Below are positions 15,120 through 21,600 of a stretch of DNA of 23,164 bases, piece after piece (positions within the stretch are counted from its first letter, which is position 1; each line of letters starts with the position of its first letter). The stretch covers positions 1 through 23,164 of the forward strand of contig JAUWYK010000024.1 of assembly GCA_030615865.1 (NCBI GenBank). The letters run 5' to 3'. Both the position numbers and the translations under genes were made by a program. Under the pieces are notes generated by a model. It did no database searches and was not told where the DNA came from. It saw nothing but the letters and a program-made list of their open reading frames with translations. The DNA comes from Dehalococcoidia bacterium (GTDB lineage: Bacteria; Chloroflexota; Dehalococcoidia; Dehalococcoidales; JAUWYK01).

Positions 15120-15908
15120 CTATCTGGTAGCTATTTTCTCTTTTACCCGTTGTACCACTTTTGGCATTGTTTCTCCAGCCTTAGCCCCAATCAGAACAGT
15201 GGCCTGTTGGTCCATAGGAGTAGAGCTCAGATTGATAATAACCAATTTGGCTCCGGAGCCAGTAGCATATATCGGCATATAGGCGGCAGGGTAAACAACT
15301 AAGGTTGAGCCAATTACGATAAATAGGTCGCAGTTATATGAACGAATAGTTGCCCCTTTTAACACCTTCTCCGGCAGTGATTCGCCGAAGAAAACAGCAT
15401 CTGGTTTCAGCAGACCATGGCAAGCCTCACAGTCTGGAATTTCTTCACCCTGGTCTAGCCTAGCTTTAATGTGCTCAAAAGGATAACGCTCACCACAGCC
15501 CAAGCATACCACCCACTGCATATTGCCGTGGAGCTCAAATACCTTGTCATCAGGCACCCCAGCCTTTTGGTGGAGATTATCCACATTCTGGGTAATGACA
15601 CAATCCAGCTTGCCCAGTCTATCCAGCTCAGCAATAGCGTAGTGGGCAGGGTTTGGCTTAGCCTCAGTGGTTAGACCTCCTTCCTGAAGCATCTGCCACT
15701 GCTTTCGCCTGGCTTCGGGGTCGCTAACGAACTTCTGATAGGTGAAGTCATCCGGGTCGAATCTTTCCCAGATTCCACCCGGGCTACGAAAATCAGGAAT
15801 CCCTGATTCGGTGCTAACCCCGGCACCGGTGAAGACTACCACCTTTTTGGCATTGATAATCAGGTCAGCTACTCTATCAGCAAGGGTATCCAGGTCTTGT
15901 TCTTGCAT
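15120..15908 (-). CDS. Sirtuin NAD-dependent protein deacylase
   Basis: Sir2-family enzyme that removes acyl groups from lysines using NAD+. The 262-residue product shows GAGVSTESGIPDFRS at 28-42, TQNVDNLHQKAG, catalytic His127 in ELHGN, and a zinc site of Cys135/138 and Cys160/163. The adenosine-pocket motif GSTLVVYPAA is present. The Tyr/Arg pair that marks SIRT5-type desuccinylases is not evident, so simple deacetylase or medium-acyl specificity is more likely. GGGGGGAG lies five bases before the ATG. Being between crotonase and MeaB genes suggests control of acyl-CoA enzymes by lysine acylation, as CobB does for acyl-CoA synthetases; this is inference. Confidence 0.93.
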   Translation of the reverse strand: MQEQDLDTLADRVADLIINAKKVVVFTGAGVSTESGIPDFRSPGGIWERFDPDDFTYQKFVSDPEARRKQWQMLQEGGLTTEAKPNPAHYAIAELDRLGKLDCVITQNVDNLHQKAGVPDDKVFELHGNMQWVVCLGCGERYPFEHIKARLDQGEEIPDCEACHGLLKPDAVFFGESLPEKVLKGATIRSYNCDLFIVIGSTLVVYPAAYMPIYATGSGAKLVIINLSSTPMDQQATVLIGAKAGETMPKVVQRVKEKIATR

Positions 15909-15925
15909 AAGGCTCCCCCCTTGTT

Positions 15926-16651
15926 TTAGCGCGATGAGATAATAAGGCGACCGAGCTTAGCCTCAAGCTCCAGCCCTTGCTCTAGGCTCAAGTCAAGCCC
16001 CCTGGTTATTGCCTGCTTGGCATAGCTTACCGCAGTTGGGCTGTAAGCCTTGATTTTATTGGCAAGCCTTTCGGCTGCCGGTAACAGGTCTTGTCGGGAT
16101 ACTACCTGGTTAACCAGTTTTAGGCGGTGTGCCTCCTCAGCCTTAATCCATCTGCCAGTTAGCAGCACCTCTAAAGCTTTAGCTCCGCCTATCATCCGGG
16201 GCAGGGTCTGAGTACCACCAGCAGCAGGAATTATACCCAATCCCACCTCAGGCATACCAAACTGGGTATCTTCTGACGCCAGCCTGATATCACAGCACAG
16301 GGCTATCTCCAGTCCATCACCCAGAACATAGCCGTGAACGGCAGCAATCAACGGCTTGGTAATGCCGAGGAAAAGCCCCCATACATCTCGCTCCCAGCGG
16401 ACCTGTCGGGCAATTACCGGCGATGGAGCGGTGAGGAACTCAGTCAGGTCAGCACCACCACAGAAAGCCCTCTCTCCAGCACCCTTAAAGATGGCTACTT
16501 TAACCCCAGGGTCATCTTTAATCGCCCCTAGCACCTGATAAAGCTCGTCTCTCATCTGAAGGTTATAGGCATTTAACGCTTGAGGTCGGTTGAGGGTAAC
16601 ATAGCCTATATCGTCCTTCTTTTCGTATATAATTACCTCAAAATTGCTCAT
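15926..16651 (-). CDS. Enoyl-CoA hydratase/isomerase (crotonase), C-terminally short
   Basis: Crotonase-fold protein for hydration of enoyl-CoA. The oxyanion-hole segments GERAFCGGADL and HGYVLGDGLEIAL are present, as are both catalytic acids of classical hydratases, Glu115 (GLEIAL) and Glu135 (FGMPEVGLG), 20 residues apart as in rat Glu144/Glu164. The 241-residue product ends at …EAKLGRLIISSR, where its paralogue and most relatives continue for about 20 residues to an F-L-x-K-R-x-P-x-F-x-G tail. That tail normally packs at the active site or trimer interface. The stop lies directly before the sirtuin ribosome site. The ATG has only a distant GAGG. Active hydratase is likely but the missing tail is a caution. 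Confidence 0.9.
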   Translation of the reverse strand: MSNFEVIIYEKKDDIGYVTLNRPQALNAYNLQMRDELYQVLGAIKDDPGVKVAIFKGAGERAFCGGADLTEFLTAPSPVIARQVRWERDVWGLFLGITKPLIAAVHGYVLGDGLEIALCCDIRLASEDTQFGMPEVGLGIIPAAGGTQTLPRMIGGAKALEVLLTGRWIKAEEAHRLKLVNQVVSRQDLLPAAERLANKIKAYSPTAVSYAKQAITRGLDLSLEQGLELEAKLGRLIISSR

Positions 16652-16766
16652 CGGTACTGTCTATCTGCCTCATCCCTTCAGATTTTTATTGGGGAACCCT
16701 ATCCCCTGTATCCCCTTCCCCATAATAGGGAGATGTATTCTTAGCATGAAGGGGAATTAGTTATAT

Positions 16767-16787
16767 AAGAGAGGCTTCGCCTCTCTT
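16767..16787. terminator. perfect 9-bp hairpin, possible bidirectional terminator
   Basis: AAGAGAGGC-TTC-GCCTCTCTT. On the plus strand it is followed by TGACT; on the minus strand, the direction of crotonase transcription, by ATATAACTAATT, which is AU-rich but not a clean U tract. It may limit read-through from the upstream to the downstream crotonase. Confidence 0.4.
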
Positions 16788-16839
16788 TGACTCTCCTTTA
16801 GTATATGCTCCTTCAAAGGAGAGGGGGAGTGCTAGGTTT

Positions 16840-16860
16840 TGAAGGGGCTTCGCCCCTTCA
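16840..16860. terminator. perfect 9-bp hairpin just after the upstream crotonase stop
   Basis: TGAAGGGGC-TTC-GCCCCTTCA begins about 13 bases past the stop of the crotonase at 16874-17626 and is followed on the minus strand by AAACCTAGC, with no U tract. Its position suits 3'-end stabilisation or weak termination. Confidence 0.4.
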
Positions 16861-16873
16861 GACTTCCCTATAG

Positions 16874-17626
16874 TTACTGTCCCTTGAACCGGGGAGGTCT
16901 TTTCTGTAAGAAGGCTTTGATGCCCTCTGTCCTATCAGCAGTTGTGTGCAGTAGGAGATAAAGGTCAGCCTCCAAGCGGAGCCCTTGCTCCAGAGTTAAG
17001 TCCAGCCCCTTATTTACCGCCTCCTTAGCATATTTAAGGGCAATAGGAGCCTTGCCGGCTATGGTCTTCGCCACCGCCTCAACCTCAGAAGCCAGATTTT
17101 CCTCGGTAACCACTTCATTGACCAACCCCACTTCAAATGCCTCCTCGGCATTTATAGTTTCCCCACCAAGGATTAATTCCAAGGCTTTACCCTTACCCAC
17201 GATGCGAGGCAGCCGCTGGGTGCCACCATCCATGGGGATAAGCCCCTGAGCCACCTGGGGAAAGCCAAACCGCGCCTTAGATGAAGCAAGCCTAATATCA
17301 CAGCTTAGAGCTAACTCCAGCCCTTGACCTAGTGCGTCCCCGTTAATGGCAGCAATAACCGGTTGCTCTACACCGGCTATAGCTTTAGCCACACTATACA
17401 GGGCGCTTAATTCTCCTGACTCTAGCTCGCTGCCACCACAGAATGCCCTATCTCCAGCTCCGGTAATTATGACTACATAAATATTATCATCCTGGTTTAC
17501 CTGACGACAAACATCTTCCAATTCCTGGGCTAGCTGGTGATTTATGATGTTATCTACCTCAGGTCGGTTGAGGGTTATGTGAGCAATATGGTCTTTTTTA
17601 GTGTAGATAATGGTAGTATAGGGCAT
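16874..17626 (-). CDS. Crotonase-family protein with Gln at a catalytic Glu position
   Basis: A 250-residue crotonase paralogue with full-length tail (GIKAFLQKRPPRFKGQ). The oxyanion-hole segments GDRAFCGGSEL and NGDALGQGLELAL are intact and Glu104 matches rat Glu144. The second acid, equivalent to Glu164, is Gln124: the segment reads RFGFPQVAQGLIP, from codon CAG at 17257-17255. In rat hydratase that change nearly abolishes hydration, so this protein may be an isomerase, hydrolase or other crotonase reaction, or a scaffold. AAGGA lies nine bases before the ATG and a promoter is visible at 17650-17678. It heads the minus group that continues to crotonase 1, sirtuin and meaB. Confidence 0.88.
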   Translation of the reverse strand: MPYTTIIYTKKDHIAHITLNRPEVDNIINHQLAQELEDVCRQVNQDDNIYVVIITGAGDRAFCGGSELESGELSALYSVAKAIAGVEQPVIAAINGDALGQGLELALSCDIRLASSKARFGFPQVAQGLIPMDGGTQRLPRIVGKGKALELILGGETINAEEAFEVGLVNEVVTEENLASEVEAVAKTIAGKAPIALKYAKEAVNKGLDLTLEQGLRLEADLYLLLHTTADRTEGIKAFLQKRPPRFKGQ

Positions 17627-17649
17627 AAGTTTATTCCTTCTGTTTGTTC

Positions 17650-17678
17650 ATCTTAACTGACTTTGCTACTAGCGTCAA
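17650..17678 (-). promoter_or_regulatory. promoter of the crotonase-sirtuin-meaB group
   Basis: Minus-strand TTGACG (17678-17673), 17 bases, TAAGAT (17655-17650), placing transcription start about 16 bases before the crotonase ATG at 17626. Confidence 0.5.
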
Positions 17679-17692
17679 GCTTCCTGCTAGCT

Positions 17693-17721
17693 TTGATATA
17701 GCAGCTAAAATTTGCTAAACT
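17693..17721 (+). promoter_or_regulatory. promoter of elp3
   Basis: TTGATA (17693-17698), 17 bases, TAAACT (17716-17721), about 28 bases before the elp3 ATG. It lies back to back with the crotonase promoter; the -35 boxes are 14 bases apart. Confidence 0.5.
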
Positions 17722-17749
17722 ATTTGTAACTGATTGGGGAAAGCATTAA

Positions 17750-19129
17750 ATGAAGAAATTTGTTAGGACTATATCCGGGGTTACCCCGGTAGCAGTTATG
17801 ACCCTGCCAATGAAATGTCCGGGGCAATGTATATATTGCCCCACCTACCCGGCTACACCCCAGAGCTATACCCCAGGGTCGCCAGCAGCATTACGGGGTA
17901 AAAGGTGCGACTATGATGCCAAGAAGCAGATTAAGCTAAGGCTGAGGACTTTATCAGAAATGGGTCACCCCACGGATAAGGTTGAACTAATAGTGATGGG
18001 TGGCACCTTCCTGGCTTACCCCAAGGATTATCAATACCAGTTTATTAAGGATTGTTTTGACGCCTTAAATGGTGAGGAATCTGCTGACCTGGAAGAGGCA
18101 AAGCGAATTAATGAGACGGCTAACCATCGCTGTACCGGGCTGTGCATCGAGACCAGACCTGATTGGTGCCGGCAGGAGGAGATAGACAGGATGCTCGAGT
18201 TTGGCACCACCAGGGTGGAGCTGGGAGTTCAGACCTTAGATGATGAAATCTATCGGCTGGTGAGAAGAGGGCATAAGGTGGAAGATGTAGTCAAAGCCAC
18301 CACATTGCTCAGGGAGCACGGGTTTAAGGTGCACTACCACTGGATGCCAGGGCTGCCTGGCTCGACTCCGGAAAAGGACTTGGAGCTATCAGCAAGACTA
18401 TTTAATGATGCCCGCTTTAAACCAGATGGACTGAAACTATATCCAACTATGGTGGTGGAGGGCACTGAGCTAGAGAAATGGTATCGGGACAATCGCTACC
18501 AGCCATACGACGCCAGCACCATGGTTAACCTACTTATCGAGATTAAATTGCTAGTGCCCAAGTATGTCCGCATCTCAAGGGTACTGCGTGACATCCCACC
18601 CAAGTTTATTGTGGCTGGCTTAAAGGATTCACTACGGGGGGTGATTAAACAGCGGATGAAGCGACAAGCCATTGAATGTAAGTGTATCCGCTGCCGAGAG
18701 TATGGTCACCGGGCGCAGGATGGCTGGGAGATAGGCGAACCCCAGATGGTAAGAATGGATTACGAAGCTTCAGGTGGTAAGGAAATCTTCTTATCCTTTG
18801 AGGATGAAAATGAAACGCTATTTGGCTTGCTGCGGATGAGGATTCAATCTAAGCCGATAACTAGACTGGGGAATAAGATTAAGGGAAATTTAGCCTTAAT
18901 CAGAGAGCTACATATCTTTGGACCAGAGGTTCCTCTCAGGGAGCAGAAAGAAGAGGCAGCTCAGCATAAGGGTTTAGGTAAGGCATTACTCCGGGAAGCG
19001 GAACGGATTGCTAGTGATGAGTTTCAAGCGCAGCAGATGGTAATTTTGAGTGGCACTGGAGCCAAGGAATATTACCGCTCTGAGTTTAGCTACAGCTCGC
19101 AGGCAGACTATATGGTTAAGAATCTATAG
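17750..19129 (+). CDS. elp3: Elp3-type tRNA U34 carboxymethyl-synthesising radical SAM/acetyltransferase
   Basis: Elp3 uses a radical-SAM domain and an acetyl-CoA-binding KAT domain to build cm5U at tRNA position 34. The 459-residue product has the radical-SAM cysteines Cys23, Cys27 and Cys30 (CPGQCIYC), IETRPDW, GVQTLDDEIYRLVRRGH, KLYPTMVVEGT, the zinc-binding CKCIRCRE segment, and a C-terminal GNAT domain with HKGLGKALLREAE and GAKEYYRSEFSY. Most bacteria lack Elp3; a Dehalococcoides mccartyi Elp3 is a structural model for the family, so its presence here supports Dehalococcoidia. GGGGAAAG precedes the ATG. Its stop is two bases from that of the convergent gene, leaving no room for a terminator. 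Confidence 0.95.
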   Translation: MKKFVRTISGVTPVAVMTLPMKCPGQCIYCPTYPATPQSYTPGSPAALRGKRCDYDAKKQIKLRLRTLSEMGHPTDKVELIVMGGTFLAYPKDYQYQFIKDCFDALNGEESADLEEAKRINETANHRCTGLCIETRPDWCRQEEIDRMLEFGTTRVELGVQTLDDEIYRLVRRGHKVEDVVKATTLLREHGFKVHYHWMPGLPGSTPEKDLELSARLFNDARFKPDGLKLYPTMVVEGTELEKWYRDNRYQPYDASTMVNLLIEIKLLVPKYVRISRVLRDIPPKFIVAGLKDSLRGVIKQRMKRQAIECKCIRCREYGHRAQDGWEIGEPQMVRMDYEASGGKEIFLSFEDENETLFGLLRMRIQSKPITRLGNKIKGNLALIRELHIFGPEVPLREQKEEAAQHKGLGKALLREAERIASDEFQAQQMVILSGTGAKEYYRSEFSYSSQADYMVKNL

Positions 19130-19131
19130 GC

Positions 19132-19407
19132 TTACATTTCAAAGGTTATACTGACCTCAGTATCTGATACCTGCTCTGCCGATAGTACCCTTCCTGGCAC
19201 ACTAAACAGATATAGTTGTTCACCATCCGCCCCACATATTTCTACCTTATTGTCATCAGTTAGTGACAGCATTCTTGTTCTGGAATCTGTCCACTCACCG
19301 ATAACCTCTCTGCCCATAGATAGGCTAATACCAGGCGTGCCATCGCGAATAACACACGCCCTGACTGTCAGGGTAGTCCGAGTAGGCTCAGGATTATTCC
19401 TTTCCAA
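19132..19407 (-). CDS. Small protein of unknown function
   Basis: The product from TTG 19407 is 91 residues, MERNNPEPTRTTLTVRACV…, rich in predicted beta strands, with no signal peptide, membrane helix or motif I recognise. The frame is open back to a TTG at 19473 that overlaps the stop of the preceding gene (TTGA), but an excellent GGAGGT lies six bases before TTG 19407, so I favour the shorter form; the extra 22 codons may be residue of the decayed gene upstream. It converges tail to tail on elp3. It could also be non-coding leftover sequence, though the strong ribosome site argues against this. Confidence 0.5.
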   Translation of the reverse strand: MERNNPEPTRTTLTVRACVIRDGTPGISLSMGREVIGEWTDSRTRMLSLTDDNKVEICGADGEQLYLFSVPGRVLSAEQVSDTEVSITFEM

Positions 19408-19469
19408 AGGATGACCTCCTTCTATCACTAACCGTGGGCTAACCTTAGCTATTAGCCAACTGTGATAGG

Positions 19470-19604
19470 TCAAACCTCAGCCAATTGACTAGGAGCTGGC
19501 TGCTCCTCCACTACCAAATCAATGTTTTCCAGCTTAGTGCGAAACTCATCGGGCAAGCTATCAACTGCTTTTGCTACCAGCCACTCAAATCTTTCCCTAT
19601 TCAT
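19470..19604 (-). pseudogene. Truncated zincin-like metallopeptidase (minimal MMP-like family), N-terminal part only
   Basis: This 44-codon frame starts at ATG 19604 (GAAGGAA upstream) and reads MNRERFEWLVAKAVDSLPDE…, then NIDLVVEEQPAPSQLAEV and a stop. That is the N-terminal third of the bacterial zincin-like metallopeptidase family formerly called DUF1025, whose full proteins are about 110-130 residues and continue to a short LLGLYxG segment and a HExxH zinc motif. Neither follows here in any frame I read. The gene therefore looks decayed, or the fragment survives as a micro-protein. Recognition is from memory of the family's N-terminal pattern. Confidence 0.6.
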
Positions 19605-19673
19605 AGTCTATTCCTTCAATTTAGGTGAGCCAAAGGAGACTAAATAATTGCCCTAGATATGCAGTACTTAAAA

Positions 19674-20084
19674 TCAGCTTTCCCGAGCTTTCCAGCTAGA
19701 CCAGATGACCCCGAGTATTAGAAAGCAGGCACTAATAGTGGCGAGAAGGAGGAGAACGGCTATTATTAGGCTAAGGGTTGGGTCGGCCCCGGGTGAAAGA
19801 ATAAAGCGGGTGAAGTGGATGATGCCACCAATAAGAGCTGCTGTAGTCATTACCGTAACCCATATCACAACTGGCAGGCTTTTTAGCTTTTTCAGATTGG
19901 GCTTGATAGCGAGGTAGGCGAGAAAAGCATAGCTGCCAAGAATTGCGAGTATAATCGGGATTACCACGCTCAGGGTGCCCGCTGACGGGTTGATAGTGAC
20001 CTCCCAGACTAGACGAATAATCGTCGCGCCAAGAGCGAGCGCAATAGTCACCATGAGCCATATTTTAAGCAGTGAGTACTTCAT
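19674..20084 (-). CDS. Four-helix membrane protein, function unknown
   Basis: The 136-residue product is mostly hydrophobic, with four predicted transmembrane helices (about residues 7-28, 38-60, 70-92, 105-128), short charged ends and no cysteine cluster or catalytic motif. A region KPNLKKLKSLP forms the likely cytoplasmic loop. The ATG at 20084 has GGAA eight bases upstream, a modest ribosome site. It lies 70 bases after the MBL-fold gene and may be on the same transcript. I do not recognise the family. Confidence 0.65.
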   Translation of the reverse strand: MKYSLLKIWLMVTIALALGATIIRLVWEVTINPSAGTLSVVIPIILAILGSYAFLAYLAIKPNLKKLKSLPVVIWVTVMTTAALIGGIIHFTRFILSPGADPTLSLIIAVLLLLATISACFLILGVIWSSWKARES

Positions 20085-20154
20085 ATCAGGTTCCAGCTAG
20101 CAAATCTAATTGCATCCCTTCGCCTCGTAGGAGTACTGAGTGTAGCCTAATCCA

Positions 20155-20946
20155 CTAATGGTAATCATCCAACTGCGATAGGTCAAACCTCATGCCATCA
20201 CGGGCAGCGACTACTCTGACCCCGGTCTGTTGAGACAGCCCCTCGGCTACCTGCCACGGTTTTGCCCGCCACATACTCATACCAAAGTGGGTCAGAATGG
20301 CTACCTTGGGCTTTACTTCCACAATAATACGCCTGGCATCTGGCACCGATAGGTGGTCAAAGGGATGGTTAGCTTCTAGAAAAACTACATTTATAATTAA
20401 CAGCTCACTGGCATAGCTATGGCATAAGCCATCAAAATAACGGCTATCAGCAATATAGGAGAAGGTATGCTCAGCAGTTCTAAATAGCATGCCGTAGGTT
20501 TCTACCGGGTGTATGTGCCGGACTGGGGTGGTAAACGAGACATTATCTATAGAGTAGCTCTTGCCTGCTTGCAGAATCTCAATGCCTTCAAGGTAGCTTT
20601 TCAGGTATGAGAAAATAACCGGTTCAGTTTCTAGGGCATCAGCCGGGGCAAACAGCCGCCCGTGGGGCTTAAGTCCACCCTGGGTCATTGCCTCAATCAT
20701 AGCGTTGACATCTGCTGAGTGGTCGAGGTGGCGGTGCGACAGGATGATAGCACTAAGCTTTGAGGCTCTAAGCTTCCGTTTAGTGGACTGAACTATACTG
20801 CCTGGACCAGGGTCAATAAGTATTTCAGTGCCACTTAGGTTCAGCCACAAGCCACCTGAAGCCAGAATCTGGTTGGCGACCACTATCCTGGCACCACCGG
20901 TTCCGAGGAAGGTTATGCAATCGCCTGACGGGCTCTTGCCTTTCAT
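20155..20946 (-). CDS. MBL-fold metal-dependent hydrolase
   Basis: Metallo-beta-lactamase-fold hydrolase of the RNase Z/PhnP-like group. The 263-residue product has the metal motif HRHLDH at 71-76, DPGPGS before it, a VRHIHPVETYG segment, IADSRYFD, and a late THFGMSMW histidine. The GTGGARIV start and DPGPGS segment are typical of small beta-CASP-less phosphodiesterase-like members found in archaea and Chloroflexota. No RNA-binding exosite arm is evident, so tRNase Z activity is not supported. The ATG lacks a ribosome site but lies only two to four bases after the predicted transcription start, so the message may be leaderless. Substrate unknown. Confidence 0.85.
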   Translation of the reverse strand: MKGKSPSGDCITFLGTGGARIVVANQILASGGLWLNLSGTEILIDPGPGSIVQSTKRKLRASKLSAIILSHRHLDHSADVNAMIEAMTQGGLKPHGRLFAPADALETEPVIFSYLKSYLEGIEILQAGKSYSIDNVSFTTPVRHIHPVETYGMLFRTAEHTFSYIADSRYFDGLCHSYASELLIINVVFLEANHPFDHLSVPDARRIIVEVKPKVAILTHFGMSMWRAKPWQVAEGLSQQTGVRVVAARDGMRFDLSQLDDYH

Positions 20947-20955
20947 AGCTAATTA

Positions 20956-20984
20956 ACTATAAAGCATAGCTACATTTTTTACAA
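20956..20984 (-). promoter_or_regulatory. promoter of the MBL-fold gene, giving a nearly leaderless transcript
   Basis: Minus-strand TTGTAA (20984-20979), 17 bases, TATAGT (20961-20956). Start of transcription would be near 20949, against an ATG at 20946. Confidence 0.5.
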
Positions 20985-21010
20985 TCGCTGTCCTAGTTAC
21001 TTAAAGCCCT

Positions 21011-21039
21011 TTGACGTGCGATGGCAAGCCGACTAAAAT
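21011..21039 (+). promoter_or_regulatory. promoter of the HIT-family gene
   Basis: TTGACG (21011-21016), 17 bases, TAAAAT (21034-21039): near consensus, giving a leader of about 23 bases that contains AAGGAGA before the ATG at 21069. Confidence 0.6.
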
Positions 21040-21068
21040 AGCAGCAAACAACTACTAAGGAGAATGAT

Positions 21069-21542
21069 ATGGAGCAGATTTGGGCACCATGGCGGATAGA
21101 CTACATCCAGATGGAAAAACCAAAGGGGTGCATCTTATGTGAAAAACCTAAAGAAAATAATGATGCCCTAAACTACATCCTGTATCGGGGGGACAAGAAC
21201 TTCGTGATTATGAATAGCTACCCATACAACCCCGGGCACCTGATGATAGCACCCTACCGGCACATAGCTAATCTTGAAGAGCTAACTGAGGAAGAACTCC
21301 ATGAGCACTTTGAAATAGTTAGCCGAGGTATCAAGATTCTGAGGCAGGTATTTAACCCTGGCGGCTTTAACATAGGCATAAATTTGGGAAAGGTAGCCGG
21401 AGCCGGCATAGATGACCATTTTCACACTCACATTGTCCCCCGGTGGCAGGGTGATACCAACTTCATGCCGGTAATATCTGATGTAAGGGTAGTTCCTGAA
21501 GCCCTGGCTGGAACCTATAAAAAACTAAGGGGCAAGTTCTGA
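21069..21542 (+). CDS. HIT-family nucleotide hydrolase/phosphorylase (Ap4A phosphorylase-like)
   Basis: Histidine-triad protein acting on nucleotide phosphates in the cytoplasm. The 157-residue product has the triad His117, His119, His121 (HFHTHIVPRW), an N-terminal WAPWRIDYI with Cys21-x2-Cys24, and NSYPYNPGHLMIAPYRH. The MEQIWAPWR start and WQGDTNFMPV end match the branch that includes the mycobacterial Ap4A phosphorylase Rv2613c rather than HINT hydrolases. AAGGAGA precedes the ATG. It is 58 bases upstream of the dehalogenase-like gene, which has its own possible promoter, so co-transcription is uncertain. Confidence 0.9.
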   Translation: MEQIWAPWRIDYIQMEKPKGCILCEKPKENNDALNYILYRGDKNFVIMNSYPYNPGHLMIAPYRHIANLEELTEEELHEHFEIVSRGIKILRQVFNPGGFNIGINLGKVAGAGIDDHFHTHIVPRWQGDTNFMPVISDVRVVPEALAGTYKKLRGKF

Positions 21543-21544
21543 TG

Positions 21545-21573
21545 TTGAGAAATGGTGCTAAGCAGAACATTAT
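21545..21573 (+). promoter_or_regulatory. weak candidate promoter before the dehalogenase-like gene
   Basis: TTGAGA (21545-21550), 17 bases, CATTAT (21568-21573). Each box matches four consensus positions. It would give a 20-base leader containing AAAGGAGAAA. Confidence 0.3.
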
Positions 21574-21600
21574 AAAGGAAAACTAGAAAGGAGAAATAGA

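Larger units (their letters stand above)
16691..16860. repeat. cluster of intergenic hairpins between the crotonase genes
   Basis: The 222-base gap between the crotonases holds several inverted repeats. GGGGA/TCCCC (16691-16706) and CCCTAT/ATAGGG (16697-16730) are modest. Three are perfect 9-bp stems: AAGAGAGGC-TTC-GCCTCTCTT (16767-16787), CTCTCCTTT/AAAGGAGAG with a 15-base loop (16791-16823) and TGAAGGGGC-TTC-GCCCCTTCA (16840-16860). The first and third share the GGC/GGGC-TTC-GCC core and 3-base loop. No protein frame fits. It resembles a REP- or MITE-like repeat or a set of terminators; no inserted gene or target-site duplication is visible. Confidence 0.6.
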
